64,000 nt of DNA from Pseudomonas fluorescens (GCF_902497855.1 NZ_CABVHU010000010.1:62001-126000); one strand, 5' to 3'. Positions 16,578 to 25,760 are shown, numbered from the stretch's first letter. Notes: generated by a model from the letters alone, not told the origin. A program made the numbers and translations.

Positions 16578-17903
16578 ATGCCTGCACCTTTAACGCCCGT
16601 ACAGACGAATCCTGAACTTCCCACGCACGCTGACGTTGTCGTGATTGGCGGTGGCATTATCGGAACTTTTGCTGCCTATTACCTGGCCAAGCGCGGCATG
16701 AAGGTCGCACTGGTGGAAAAAGGACGCGTCGGTGCCGAGCAATCGAGTCGAAACTGGGGCTGGTGCCGTCAGCAGAACCGAGACGCTCGTGAGCTGCCGA
16801 TGTCGACCAAAAGCCTGGATCTGTGGGAGCAGTTCGCCGCCGAAACCGGTGAGGACACAGGATTCAGACGATGCGGCTTGCTCTACCTCAGCAACAACGA
16901 GAAGGAACTGGCCGGTTGGGCGCGGTGGGGTGAATTTGCCCGTACTGTCAATGTAACGACTCATATGCTGACCGCTGAACAGGCCGCTCAACGTGGCCGG
17001 GTGACCGGCAAGCCCTGGAAAGGCGGGGTCTTTTCACCGAGCGACGGTATCGCGGACCCGTCCCGTGCGGCCCCGGCGGTCGCACGGGCCATCCTCAAGC
17101 TTGGGGGCACCGTGCACCAGGGGTGCGCAGCGCGTGGCCTGGAGACCGAGGGTGGCCGGTTGTCTGCAGTCGTCACCGAGAAGGGCACCATTCGCACCAA
17201 GCACGCGGTGCTCGCCGGGGGCGCGTGGGCCTCCTCTTTCTGCCGTCAGTACGGCATCCGGTTTCCCCAGGCGACCATTCGCCAGACGGTGATGGCGGTG
17301 TCCAAGGGCGGCAAAGAGATACCGGATGCGCTCCACACAAATGACATCTCCATGACCCGTCGCTCTGATGGAGGGTTCACGCTGTCCATCAGTGGCAGTG
17401 GGCGTGTTGACCCCACCCTGCAACTTCTGCGCTTCGCCCCGCAGTTCCTGCCGATGTTCCAGCGTCGCTGGCGCAAGCTGGCGCCCGGCGGCCTGCAAGG
17501 CGTCCAGTCGGGTCATGAAGGCTTGGGCCGTTGGCAGCTGGACCAGCCAACGCCGATGGAGAGAATGCGAATTCTTGATCCGAAGGCAGACGCCAGGATC
17601 GTTGAATTGACTTACAAGCGCGCGCTGGACCTGGTCCCGCTGCTGAAGGCGTCGACGGTCACCGGAGCCTGGGCAGGCTATGTGGACAGCACGCCTGACG
17701 GCGTCCCGGGAATCGGCGAGATGGCGACCCTGCCTGGCCTGGTACTGGCGGCGGGGTTCAGTGGCCATGGCTTCGGCATCGGCCCTGGCGCTGGCCACTT
17801 GATCGCCGACATTGTCAGCGGTGGCGAGCCTCTGGTTGATCCTCGTCCCTATCATCCGGACCGCTTCCGGTCATCGGCTTGGGGCAAAGTCGCGGAATTC
17901 TGA
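16578..17903 (+). CDS. FAD-dependent amino-acid/amine oxidoreductase (DAO family)
   Basis: The 441-residue enzyme belongs to the D-amino-acid oxidase-like family. The N-terminal dinucleotide fold reads VVVIGGGIIGTFAAYYLAKR, followed by a glutamate-ended second strand (VALVEKGRVGAEQSSRNWGW). The C-terminal FAD motif is VLAAGFSGHGFGIGPGAG near residue 385. Such enzymes oxidise a C-N bond of an amino acid or secondary amine, giving an imine or aldehyde/keto product. The ATG at 16578 gives a normal N-terminus; upstream in-frame ATGs (16485, 16533) would add a low-complexity tail. It is a single-gene unit: the shared leader element lies upstream and a hairpin at 17968 downstream. It is homologous in fold to the oxidases at 19006 and 28439. 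Confidence 0.9.
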   Translation: MPAPLTPVQTNPELPTHADVVVIGGGIIGTFAAYYLAKRGMKVALVEKGRVGAEQSSRNWGWCRQQNRDARELPMSTKSLDLWEQFAAETGEDTGFRRCGLLYLSNNEKELAGWARWGEFARTVNVTTHMLTAEQAAQRGRVTGKPWKGGVFSPSDGIADPSRAAPAVARAILKLGGTVHQGCAARGLETEGGRLSAVVTEKGTIRTKHAVLAGGAWASSFCRQYGIRFPQATIRQTVMAVSKGGKEIPDALHTNDISMTRRSDGGFTLSISGSGRVDPTLQLLRFAPQFLPMFQRRWRKLAPGGLQGVQSGHEGLGRWQLDQPTPMERMRILDPKADARIVELTYKRALDLVPLLKASTVTGAWAGYVDSTPDGVPGIGEMATLPGLVLAAGFSGHGFGIGPGAGHLIADIVSGGEPLVDPRPYHPDRFRSSAWGKVAEF

Positions 17904-17967
17904 AGACAGGCCACCTGCTGATGCAGATCCGGGTTGGCGGCACAAGGCTTCCACTCGCAAGACAATA

Positions 17968-17999
17968 AACGGGCGCGTCCTTTCAGGGCCGCGCCCGTT
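17968..17999 (+). terminator. Hairpin terminator-like structure after FAD oxidase
   Basis: AACGGGCGCG and CGCGCCCGTT form a perfect 10-bp stem with a 12-base loop, followed by CTTGTTG. The T tract is imperfect, so termination efficiency is uncertain. It separates the lone FAD oxidase gene from the leader of operon A. Confidence 0.55.
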
Positions 18000-18111
18000 C
18001 TTGTTGTGCAGGCGCAGATTCTGCCGAATGAGCGCTTTTTCGCATGGCTGGTCGGTGCACCATGACGGCCCGCAAAGCCCTTGAACAGAGGGTGAGCGCC
18101 CGAGTCTGGGG

Positions 18112-18263
18112 CGTCCCGCACAGTCTGCTGAGCAAGCCCTGCAAAACGGTGCTTTGTGCCAAGCGGCCTATACTTTTAACAGTTTATGCATGGTCTTCAG
18201 GTGGTGTAATAAATCCGTGATGCAGCGTTGCTCCGATGCTTCCAGAACGGCGCAACTGCTTGC
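18112..18263 (+). promoter_or_regulatory. Shared leader element, copy 2 (operon A)
   Basis: This is the second copy of the leader. It carries CAGTCTGCTGAGCAAGCCCT, AAAACGGTGCTTTGT, CGGCCTATACTTTTAACAGT, TTATGCATGG, GGTGGTGTAATAAATCCGTG and CAACTGCTTGCCC. It ends about 40 bases before the first HAD gene. Its middle part is very close to copy 3, and from about base 18254 onward the two regions become identical and remain so into the HAD gene. Confidence 0.8.
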
Positions 18264-18970
18264 CCCCTCATGACCTTAACCATCACTCAGGACCGCACTC
18301 ATGAGCTTTCTTCGTCCCAAGTTCATTACCTTTGACTGCTACGGCACGTTGACCAACTTTCAGATGGGGACCATGACGCGCGAACTGTTCGCCGATCGGG
18401 TCCCTGCCGAGCAAATGGATCAGTTCGTCCAGGACTTCTCCGCCTATCGCCTGGACCAGGTGATGGGTGACTGGCGTCCATATGATGAGATCCTCAAGAC
18501 TGCCCTGGCGCGGGTCTGCAAGCGTTGGGGTGTCGAGTACAAGGGCGAAGGCCAGCTCTATTACGACGCCGTACCGACCTGGGGTCCGCATGCCGACGTG
18601 CCGGCTGGCCTGGCGAAAATCGCCGACAAGATTCCCCTGGTGATTTTCTCCAACGCGATGGACGAGCAGATCATGTCCAACGTCGACAAGCTCGGCGCAC
18701 CTTTCCATAAGGTCTTCACCGCCCAACAAGCCCAAGCCTACAAGCCGCGCCTGGCCGCCTTCGAGTACATGCTCGATAACCTGAACTGCGGGCCGGAGGA
18801 CGTTCTGCATGTGTCCTCGAGCTTCCGTTATGACCTGATGTCGGCCCACGACATGAAGATCAAGCACAAGGCCTTCGTCGCCCGTGGTCATGAGCAACCG
18901 GCGAACGCCGTCTACGGTTACCACCAGATCCCGGATATCGGCGGTTTGGCCGGTTTGGTCGGTCTCTGAG
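18254..18970 (+). repeat. Long direct repeat, copy A (HAD gene and its leader end)
   Basis: From 18254 to 18878 this stretch is identical, base by base, to 26034-26658 (offset 7780). Only a handful of differences occur from 18879 to the end of the HAD gene, and the sequences then diverge right after the stop codon. It therefore contains the 5' untranslated end and the whole HAD gene. Confidence 0.95.
18301..18969 (+). CDS. HAD-superfamily protein, haloacid dehalogenase type II-like (copy A)
   Basis: The 222-residue protein has the HAD nucleophile motif FDCYGTL (Asp12), motif II FSNAM (Ser117, Asn118) and the motif III lysine in YKPRL (Lys148). It is annotated by resemblance as a type II haloacid dehalogenase. 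However, the dehalogenase SSN-x-x-D segment is replaced by SSSFRYD (about 172-178), so the Asn used by true L-2-haloacid dehalogenases is missing. A phosphatase or other hydrolase acting on a pathway intermediate is as likely. It is the first gene of operon A, 35 bases before the PuuB-like oxidase. A second, nearly identical copy heads operon B; only VYGYHQ versus AFGYHQ was noticed as a difference in the proteins. Confidence 0.88.
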   Translation: MSFLRPKFITFDCYGTLTNFQMGTMTRELFADRVPAEQMDQFVQDFSAYRLDQVMGDWRPYDEILKTALARVCKRWGVEYKGEGQLYYDAVPTWGPHADVPAGLAKIADKIPLVIFSNAMDEQIMSNVDKLGAPFHKVFTAQQAQAYKPRLAAFEYMLDNLNCGPEDVLHVSSSFRYDLMSAHDMKIKHKAFVARGHEQPANAVYGYHQIPDIGGLAGLVGL

Positions 18971-19005
18971 TCTCAGGGCACTCTTCAAGGCAAAAGGGGT
19001 TAGAC

Positions 19006-20280
19006 ATGGGCAGTGAGTCCTATTGGCTCGATACCGCACCGGCATTCACCGGTGCTCAGTCCGGCGCGTTGCCCGGGCAGGTCGATGTGGCCATCGTCGG
19101 TGGTGGTCTCACCGGCCTGGCAGCGGCCCGGGCCCTGGCCTTGAAGGGGGCCAGCGTGGTGGTGCTGGAAGGAGGGCGGGTGATTGGCGAGGCTTCGGGG
19201 CGCAATGGTGGCCACTGCAGCACCGGCGTCGCCCAGGACTACGTGGCACTCAGTGCCAGCCTCGGCGCTGACAAGGCGCGTGCTTTTTATCAAGCCTATG
19301 AAAGCGCCGTGCAGAGCGTCGTTTCGTTGGTGGAGAAGGAGCAGATCGCCTGCAATCTCACACGCAATGGCAAGCTCAAGCTGGCCGCCAAGCCGATGCA
19401 TTACGAAAGCCTGGCGCGTACTTGCGAGTTGATTCGGCGAGAGGTGGATGCCGATGTCGAATTGCTGTCCGCGCAAGAGGCCCGTGCCGAAGCCAACTCG
19501 ATGCAGTTCCATGGCGGCATGCTGCAGCGTAACGGCGTGCAGATGCACATCGGCCGCTTCGGTGTCGGGTTGGCCGAGGCGGCAGCCCGTCACGGCGCGT
19601 TGATCTTTCAGGACGTGATGGTGACGGACTGGAAAGCCAGTGCCGGCGGCTATCAGGTCAACACCACCAAAGGCTCGCTGCACGCCAAGCAGGTTCTGCT
19701 GGCCACAGGCACATGTCAGCAGGGTGGATTGGGCTGGTATCGGCGGCGGATCGTGCCGGTGGGCAGTTTCGTGATCGCCACCGAGGTGCTGCCGCAGGCC
19801 CTGATCGACAGCTTGCTGCCGGCACACCGTTCCTATGTCACCAGCCGCATGATCGGTAATTACTTTCGCCTGACGCCGGACAACCGCTTGCTGTTTGGCG
19901 GCCGTGCGCGGTTTGCCATGTCTGACAGCGTGTCCGACGCCAAGAGCGGCAAAGTGTTGCAAGCGGCGATGGTGCAGATGTTCCCGCAGTTGGCTAGCGT
20001 CAAGGTCGATTATTGCTGGGGTGGACTGGTGGACATGACCTCTGATCGGTTGCCCCGGGCCGGCCAGCATGGCGGGATTTATTACTCCATGGGTTACAGC
20101 GGTCATGGCGTGCAGATGTCGGTGCACATGGGGCAGGTCATGGCTGAGGTCATGGCCGGCAAGGTCGAGGCCAATCCGTGGCGCGAACTCGATTGGCCCG
20201 CCATCCCCGGGCATTTTGGCAAACCCTGGTTCTTGCCACTGGTAGGTGCCTATTACCGGCTGCAGGACTACCTGCACTGA
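19006..20280 (+). CDS. FAD-dependent oxidase, PuuB/OrdL-like
   Basis: The 424-residue enzyme has the N-terminal FAD motif VAIVGGGLTGLAAARALALK, the EASGRNGGHCSTG loop typical of gamma-glutamylputrescine oxidase-like enzymes, and the C-terminal YYSMGYSGHGVQMSVHMG motif. Related enzymes (PuuB, PauB, OrdL) oxidise gamma-glutamyl-polyamines or other secondary amines to an aldehyde with release of ammonia or amine. An AAAAGGGG Shine-Dalgarno precedes the ATG. It lies between the HAD gene and the ABC importer, so it likely acts on the imported compound or its derivative. The exact substrate is unknown. Confidence 0.88.
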   Translation: MGSESYWLDTAPAFTGAQSGALPGQVDVAIVGGGLTGLAAARALALKGASVVVLEGGRVIGEASGRNGGHCSTGVAQDYVALSASLGADKARAFYQAYESAVQSVVSLVEKEQIACNLTRNGKLKLAAKPMHYESLARTCELIRREVDADVELLSAQEARAEANSMQFHGGMLQRNGVQMHIGRFGVGLAEAAARHGALIFQDVMVTDWKASAGGYQVNTTKGSLHAKQVLLATGTCQQGGLGWYRRRIVPVGSFVIATEVLPQALIDSLLPAHRSYVTSRMIGNYFRLTPDNRLLFGGRARFAMSDSVSDAKSGKVLQAAMVQMFPQLASVKVDYCWGGLVDMTSDRLPRAGQHGGIYYSMGYSGHGVQMSVHMGQVMAEVMAGKVEANPWRELDWPAIPGHFGKPWFLPLVGAYYRLQDYLH

Positions 20281-20358
20281 GTTCATGGGAACAGATTTCA
20301 ACAAATTGCGCTAATTGCGAGCAATCGAGCCTTATCACTTACGAAAGGTAGAACTGAC

Positions 20359-22005
20359 ATGACTGACAATAAAAAAAATAGCGACTCACAGTTGATCACC
20401 GGTGAAGAGAGCCTGCGGGTTTTCGAAGGGCTCAATCGCGGCATGTCTCGCCGCAATGCATTGCAAATGCTGGGGTTGGCCGGAGTGGCCGTCGCGGGCG
20501 CCGGTAGCCTGTTCGGTGCCGCCGGCAAGCTGTTTGCCGATGATGAAGCCTCAAGCCCTGGCAAAGGCAAGCCTGGCGGTCGTATCCGCGTCGCAGGCTC
20601 GAGCAGTTCCACCGCCGACACCCTGGACCCGGCCAAAGGTTCGTCGTCCACCGACTATGTACGGCATTTCATGTTCTATAACGGGCTGACGCGTTTCGAC
20701 AGTCATATGGTGCCCCAACTGGAGCTGGCCGAGCGTATCGACACCACGGACGCCACGCTTTGGGTGATCAGCCTGCGCAAGGAAGTGACCTTTCACAACG
20801 GCAAGGCGCTGACAGCCGATGACGTGGTGTTCTCCCTGTCGCGGCACAAGGATCCGATCACCGGTTCCAAGGTCCTGGCGGTGGCATCGCAGATCGCCGA
20901 AGTCAAGGCGAACGGTCCTCACGAAGTGCAGATCCGATTGAGCGGCCCCAACGCTGAACTGCCATCGGTTCTTGCCATCTCTCACATGTTGATCGTTCCC
21001 GCAGGTACGAGCGATTTCAGCCAGGGCGTCGGTACCGGCCCGTTCAAGGTCAAGGAATTCAAGCCTGGCGTGCGTTCGATTGGTGTGCGCAATACCAACT
21101 ACTGGAAACCCGGCTTGCCCTATCTCGACCAAATCGAATTTATCGCCATTTCCGACGAGCCATCACGGATCAACGCGCTGCTATCGGGCGACGTACATAT
21201 CATCAACGAGGTTAACCCGCGCTCAACGGTCCGCATCAAGGCCAGCGCCAAGCATCGGGTCGTGGACTCGCCGTCGGGTAATTACACTGACCTGATCATC
21301 CGTCAGGACCAGATGCCGGGCAAAAGCCCGGAATTCACCGAGGCCATGAAATTGCTGCTGGATCGGGAACAGATCAAGTCGGCGATATACCGTGGCTTCG
21401 CCAGGGTCGGCAACGATCACCCGATCGCACCCGGTGCACGTTTCTTCAACGCTGATTTGCCCCAACGTACCTACGATCCGGAAAAGGCCAAGTTCCTGCT
21501 CAAAAAGGCCGGCATGGAAAATATCACCATGCCGCTGATGTGCTCGCCGGCCGCGACCGGTTCGGTGGATGTCGCCGTGCTGCTGCAGCAGTCGGCCAAA
21601 CAGGCCGGACTCAAGCTCGACGTCAACCGCCTGCCGAGCGATGGCTATTGGTCCAATCATTGGGCCAAGCACCCGCTGAGCTTCGGCAACATCAACCCGC
21701 GGCCCAATGCCGACATGCTGTTCTCGCAGTTCTTCCAGTCCAGCGCGCCATGGAACGAATCGGGCTGGAAGAACGACCAGTTCGATCAGCTGTTGTTACA
21801 GGCACGCGGTGAAACCGACGAGGTCAAGCGCGGCAAGATGTACGGCGACATGCAAGCCCTGGTGCATGAGCATTGCGGTATCGGCGTACCAGTGTTCATC
21901 AGCAATATCGATGGCGCCGACCAGCGGGTAAAAGGCTACGGCACCAACCCCTTGGGTGGTTTCATGGGCTACATGTTTGCCGAGCAAATCTGGCTGGAGG
22001 CTTGA
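20359..22005 (+). CDS. ABC transporter substrate-binding protein, peptide/opine family 5, Tat-type signal
   Basis: The 548-residue periplasmic binding protein belongs to extracellular solute-binding family 5 (DppA/OppA-like). A long N-region is followed by GMSRRNALQMLGLAGVAVAG, a twin-arginine-like signal sequence, with probable cleavage after the AGKLFADDEA region. The mature part has the family opening (TLDPAKGSSSTDYVRHFMFY), the HNGKALTADDVVFSL motif and the GTGPFKVKEFKPG motif. It would deliver a peptide-like, opine-like or other amino compound to the permeases encoded next. Tat export suggests folding before export. AAAGG lies just upstream of the ATG. Base composition matches its neighbours. 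Confidence 0.92.
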   Translation: MTDNKKNSDSQLITGEESLRVFEGLNRGMSRRNALQMLGLAGVAVAGAGSLFGAAGKLFADDEASSPGKGKPGGRIRVAGSSSSTADTLDPAKGSSSTDYVRHFMFYNGLTRFDSHMVPQLELAERIDTTDATLWVISLRKEVTFHNGKALTADDVVFSLSRHKDPITGSKVLAVASQIAEVKANGPHEVQIRLSGPNAELPSVLAISHMLIVPAGTSDFSQGVGTGPFKVKEFKPGVRSIGVRNTNYWKPGLPYLDQIEFIAISDEPSRINALLSGDVHIINEVNPRSTVRIKASAKHRVVDSPSGNYTDLIIRQDQMPGKSPEFTEAMKLLLDREQIKSAIYRGFARVGNDHPIAPGARFFNADLPQRTYDPEKAKFLLKKAGMENITMPLMCSPAATGSVDVAVLLQQSAKQAGLKLDVNRLPSDGYWSNHWAKHPLSFGNINPRPNADMLFSQFFQSSAPWNESGWKNDQFDQLLLQARGETDEVKRGKMYGDMQALVHEHCGIGVPVFISNIDGADQRVKGYGTNPLGGFMGYMFAEQIWLEA

Positions 22006-22048
22006 TGAAGGTCGGATTTTTGCTGCTACATTGCATGAGGATCGGGTG

Positions 22049-23005
22049 ATGAATAGCAACACATTGTGGTTGATCGGCAGGCGCCTGGGCGCGGCGGTCT
22101 TGACCTTGCTCATTGTATCCATGGTGGTTTTCGCCATCACGGCGGTGCTGCCGGGTGATGCGGCGCAACAATCTCTCGGGCAATTCGCCACGCCGGAACA
22201 AGTGGCAGCCCTGCGCTTGAAAATGGGGCTGGATCAGCCCGGTGTGTTGCGTTACCTGCACTGGTTGATGAACCTGCTCAGCGGTGACATGGGACAGTCG
22301 GTGTCCAACGCCATGCCGGTCATCGATTTGATGGCCGGGCGGGTGCCCAACACTTTGATGCTGGCGGCCGCCACGGCGTTGGTGTCAGTGCCGGTCGCGT
22401 TGATGCTGGGCATAGGTTCGGCCATGGGCCGGGGCGGGCGCATCGACGGCTTCCTCAGTTTTTTCACGCTGACCATGGTGGCGGTGCCGGAGTTTCTGGT
22501 CGCGACCCTGGCGGTGCTGATATTCGCGGTGAACCTGGGCTGGTTGTCGGCACTGTCCTACGCCAGTGACATTACGTCACCCTGGCAATTCATTCGCACT
22601 TATGCATTGCCGGTGATGACGCTGTGCTGCGTCATTGTCGCGCAGATGTCGCGCATGACCCGGGCGGCGGTGATCGATCAGCTCGACAGCCCTTACGTGG
22701 AAATGGCCCGGCTCAAAGGTGTCAGCAAGACCCGCATCGTTCTGCGCCATGCCTTGCCCAATGCCATCGGCCCCATCGCCAATGCCATCGCCCTGAGCCT
22801 GTCCTACCTGTTGGGCGGGGTGGTCATTGTCGAAACGATCTTCAACTACCCCGGCATCGCCAGCCTGATGGTCGATGCCGTGACCAATCGCGACATGGCA
22901 CTGGTCCAGGCCTGCACCATGTTGTTTTGTACGGCGTACCTGACGTTGGTGCTGATTGCCGACCTGTGCGCGATTCTTTCCAATCCGAGGCTGAGAAATC
23001 AATGA
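22049..23005 (+). CDS. ABC transporter permease, DppB-like
   Basis: The 318-residue inner-membrane protein begins MNSNTLWLIGRRLGAAVLTL, as in DppB/OppB permeases, and has about six membrane segments. The EAA loop for ATPase contact reads YVEMARLKGVSKTRIVLRHA near residue 215. An upstream in-frame start exists, but the ATG at 22049 with GAGG just upstream gives the standard N-terminus. It ends ATGA-overlapping with the next permease. Together with the second permease it forms the channel of the importer. Confidence 0.93.
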   Translation: MNSNTLWLIGRRLGAAVLTLLIVSMVVFAITAVLPGDAAQQSLGQFATPEQVAALRLKMGLDQPGVLRYLHWLMNLLSGDMGQSVSNAMPVIDLMAGRVPNTLMLAAATALVSVPVALMLGIGSAMGRGGRIDGFLSFFTLTMVAVPEFLVATLAVLIFAVNLGWLSALSYASDITSPWQFIRTYALPVMTLCCVIVAQMSRMTRAAVIDQLDSPYVEMARLKGVSKTRIVLRHALPNAIGPIANAIALSLSYLLGGVVIVETIFNYPGIASLMVDAVTNRDMALVQACTMLFCTAYLTLVLIADLCAILSNPRLRNQ

Positions 23006-23874
23006 ACAATATCATTGTGAAATCGCCGACTACGACCAAATCGGCGTTGGGCAAGATTTCCCACGGATCTTCCTGGCTCGGCCTGGTCGGCGCTGCGATG
23101 TGTGTGATGTGGCTGCTTGTAGCCATCTTCGGTCCGTGGCTGGCGCCGCATCCGGTGGGGGAAGTGGTCTCTGACAATATCTTCGACAGCCTGAGCGCTG
23201 CTTACCCCTTAGGCACCGATTACCTGGGCCGCGACATGCTCAGCCGGATCATGGTAGGCGCACGATTCACCGTCGGCCTGGCGTTGGTGGCCGCGGTGCT
23301 GGCCAGCACGTTGGGGACCAGTTGCGCATTGTTGTCGGTGGTGTCGCCCAAGTGGCTGGATGAGTTGATCAGTCGCCTGATGGACGCGTTCATTTCGATC
23401 CCCAGCAAAATGCTCGCGCTGATCATGGTGTCGGCCTTCGGCTCCTCGGTGACCTTGTTGATTTGCACGGCGGTCTTGAGTTACACCCCCGGCGCATTTC
23501 GTATTGCCCGTAGCATGGCGGTGAATATCGAAGCCCTGGAATACGTGCAAGTGGCCCGAACCCGGGGCGAGCGTCGGCTGTACATCGCCTGCGTGGAAAT
23601 CCTGCCGAACATACTCAACCCGGTGCTGACAGACTTGGGCTTGCGCTTTGGCTTCATCGTGCTGTTGCTCAGCGGCATGAGCTTTCTTGGCCTGGGTGTG
23701 CAACCGCCGGATGCCGACCTCGGGTCGCTGGTGCGCGAGAACATCGGTGGCCTCAACCAAGGGGCGCCTGCCATCGTGATTCCAGCGTTGGCCATCGGCA
23801 CCCTGACCATTGGTGTGAATCTGTTTATCGACCGGCTGTCGTCGCGACGTAGTCGACGCTCGGGAGGTCATTGA
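23002..23874 (+). CDS. ABC transporter permease, DppC-like
   Basis: The 290-residue inner-membrane protein has the DppC layout: an N-terminal membrane segment (WLGLVGAAMCVMWLLVAIFG), the periplasmic YPLGTDYLGRDMLSRIMVGA motif, then five more segments. The EAA loop reads YVQVARTRGERRLYIACVEI and a characteristic GMSFLGLGVQPPDADLG segment follows. It overlaps the first permease by four bases and is followed by the ATPase gene after one base. The longer open frame upstream is a shadow of dppB-like. Confidence 0.93.
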   Translation: MNNIIVKSPTTTKSALGKISHGSSWLGLVGAAMCVMWLLVAIFGPWLAPHPVGEVVSDNIFDSLSAAYPLGTDYLGRDMLSRIMVGARFTVGLALVAAVLASTLGTSCALLSVVSPKWLDELISRLMDAFISIPSKMLALIMVSAFGSSVTLLICTAVLSYTPGAFRIARSMAVNIEALEYVQVARTRGERRLYIACVEILPNILNPVLTDLGLRFGFIVLLLSGMSFLGLGVQPPDADLGSLVRENIGGLNQGAPAIVIPALAIGTLTIGVNLFIDRLSSRRSRRSGGH

Positions 23875-23875
23875 A

Positions 23876-25717
23876 ATGAGCGAATTAATTCGAGTCCAGG
23901 ACCTGCGAGTGGTCGCCTGTGGCGAGCTCGGCGAGGTGGAAATCGTCAAGGGCGTGAGCTTCTCCCTGGAAAAAGGTGAAGTGCTGGCGTTGATCGGTGA
24001 GTCTGGCTCTGGCAAGACCACCATTGCCCTGGCGTTGCTTGGTTATGCCCGGCGCGGTTGTCGGCTGGCGGGTGGCGTGGTGCAAATCGGCGAACACGAC
24101 ATGTTGGCGTTGAGCGAGGGCGAACTGCAGGGTTTGCGCGGCAACCGTGTGTCGTACATCGCCCAGAGCGCCGCCGCGGCGTTCAATCCGGCGAAAAAGC
24201 TTATTGACCAAGTGGTGGAGGGCGCGTTGATTCATGGCCTGGGCACCCAGTCTGTGCTTGAGGCCAAGGCCATCGAGTTGTTCCGCGACCTGGCCCTGCC
24301 AGACCCCGATCGCATTGGCCAGCGCTACCCCCACCAGGTTTCCGGCGGGCAACTGCAACGAGTGATGGCGGCCATGGCGCTGATCAGCGATCCATTGTTG
24401 GTGGTGCTCGACGAACCGACCACGGCACTCGATGTGACAACCCAGATTGATGTGTTGCGGGCGTTCAAACGGGTGGTTCGCGAACGTGGCGCGACGGCGG
24501 TCTATGTCTCCCACGACCTGGCCGTTGTGGCGCAGATGGCCGATCAGATCGTGGTGCTCAATGGCGGCGAAATCTTCGAACAGAGCGCTACGGCGCCCTT
24601 GCTCAAAGGCCCGGCCCACGAATACACCCGCAGTTTATTGGCGGCGGCGCGGCCGGACACCACGATCCGTCCACCTTGCGGCATCGCAGAAGAGACACCC
24701 TTGCTGACCATTCAGGGGTTGACCGCAGGCTACGGCAACAAGAACGCGCAAGGCATGCCGGCCATTCGCGTGTTGGAAGACATTGACCTGACGGTTCGCA
24801 GAGGCCAGGCCATTGGGGTGATCGGGGAGTCGGGTTCTGGCAAATCGACCTTGGCACGGGTAGTGGCCGGATTGTTGGAGCCGGCCCTTGGCGGGCTGAC
24901 CTTCGATGGTCAGCCCCTGAGTGGTAGCCTGTCGTCGCGCACGGAGGAGCAGTTCCGACGCATTCAAATGGTCTTCCAGAATGCCGACACCGCACTCAAC
25001 CCGATGCACAGCGTAAGCACCATTCTGAGTCGTCCGCTGAAGATGTATTTCGGCCTCAAGGGGGCAGCTTTGCGCGAGCGTATCGGCGAGTTGCTGGATC
25101 TCGTTCGTTTGCCGCGCACGATGGCTGAGCGTCGTCCGAACGAACTGTCCGGCGGGCAAAAACAACGGGTCAATCTGGCCCGGGCCCTGGCCGCCAAGCC
25201 GGATCTGATTCTGTGCGACGAGGTGACCTCGGCACTGGATACCGTGGTCGGTGCAGCGATTCTCGAACTGCTGCGCGACCTGCGCCAGCAATTGGGGGTG
25301 TCCTATCTGTTCATCAGCCACGACATCTCTACCGTGCGAGCCCTGTGTGACGACATCGTGGTGATGTACAGCGGCCACAAGATTCAGGCCGGTACCCGCA
25401 AATCGTATGCTGAAGCACCCTTCCATCCCTATACCGACTTGTTGATCCACTCTGTGCCGGAACTGCGCCAGGGCTGGCTGGAGAGCTGCGGAGCAACGAC
25501 CTGCGACACGCTGCCGCCTATTGGCCCAAAAGCCAACGTACCTGGGCTGTGCACCTTCCTCGGTCGCTGCCCGGTGCGGGTAGACGGTCTGTGCAATTGC
25601 GTCGCGCCGGACCGTCGATTGATTGTTGGCGGCAGTGAAATTCTTTGCCATCACGACAGTGCCGAGTTGATGAAAACCCAGCATGCCAACAACATGATCG
25701 TGGGAGCCTATGCATGA
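23876..25717 (+). CDS. ABC transporter ATP-binding protein, fused double ATPase (DppD-DppF type)
   Basis: The 613-residue protein has two complete ATPase domains. The first has Walker A GESGSGKTT near residue 42, signature SGGQLQR and Walker B LLVVLDEPTTALD. The second has Walker A GESGSGKST near residue 320, signature SGGQKQR and Walker B LILCDEVTSALD. A cysteine-containing oligopeptide-transporter C-terminal tail follows (CTFLGRCPVRVDGLCN). In classical Dpp/Opp systems the two ATPases are separate genes; the fusion is common in opine, nickel and glutathione-type importers. It powers uptake through the two permeases. GGGAGG precedes the start, one base after the permease stop. It is the last gene of operon A, before a strong terminator. 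Confidence 0.94.
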   Translation: MSELIRVQDLRVVACGELGEVEIVKGVSFSLEKGEVLALIGESGSGKTTIALALLGYARRGCRLAGGVVQIGEHDMLALSEGELQGLRGNRVSYIAQSAAAAFNPAKKLIDQVVEGALIHGLGTQSVLEAKAIELFRDLALPDPDRIGQRYPHQVSGGQLQRVMAAMALISDPLLVVLDEPTTALDVTTQIDVLRAFKRVVRERGATAVYVSHDLAVVAQMADQIVVLNGGEIFEQSATAPLLKGPAHEYTRSLLAAARPDTTIRPPCGIAEETPLLTIQGLTAGYGNKNAQGMPAIRVLEDIDLTVRRGQAIGVIGESGSGKSTLARVVAGLLEPALGGLTFDGQPLSGSLSSRTEEQFRRIQMVFQNADTALNPMHSVSTILSRPLKMYFGLKGAALRERIGELLDLVRLPRTMAERRPNELSGGQKQRVNLARALAAKPDLILCDEVTSALDTVVGAAILELLRDLRQQLGVSYLFISHDISTVRALCDDIVVMYSGHKIQAGTRKSYAEAPFHPYTDLLIHSVPELRQGWLESCGATTCDTLPPIGPKANVPGLCTFLGRCPVRVDGLCNCVAPDRRLIVGGSEILCHHDSAELMKTQHANNMIVGAYA

Positions 25718-25760
25718 ACGGGCGCGGCTGAGCGGGCCCTCCTGCCACCTTCCTGAGGTG

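Noticed and set aside
19000..20304. A 434-codon minus-strand frame across the PuuB-like oxidase
   Set aside because: Antisense shadow; the plus-strand enzyme carries intact FAD motifs and a Shine-Dalgarno site.
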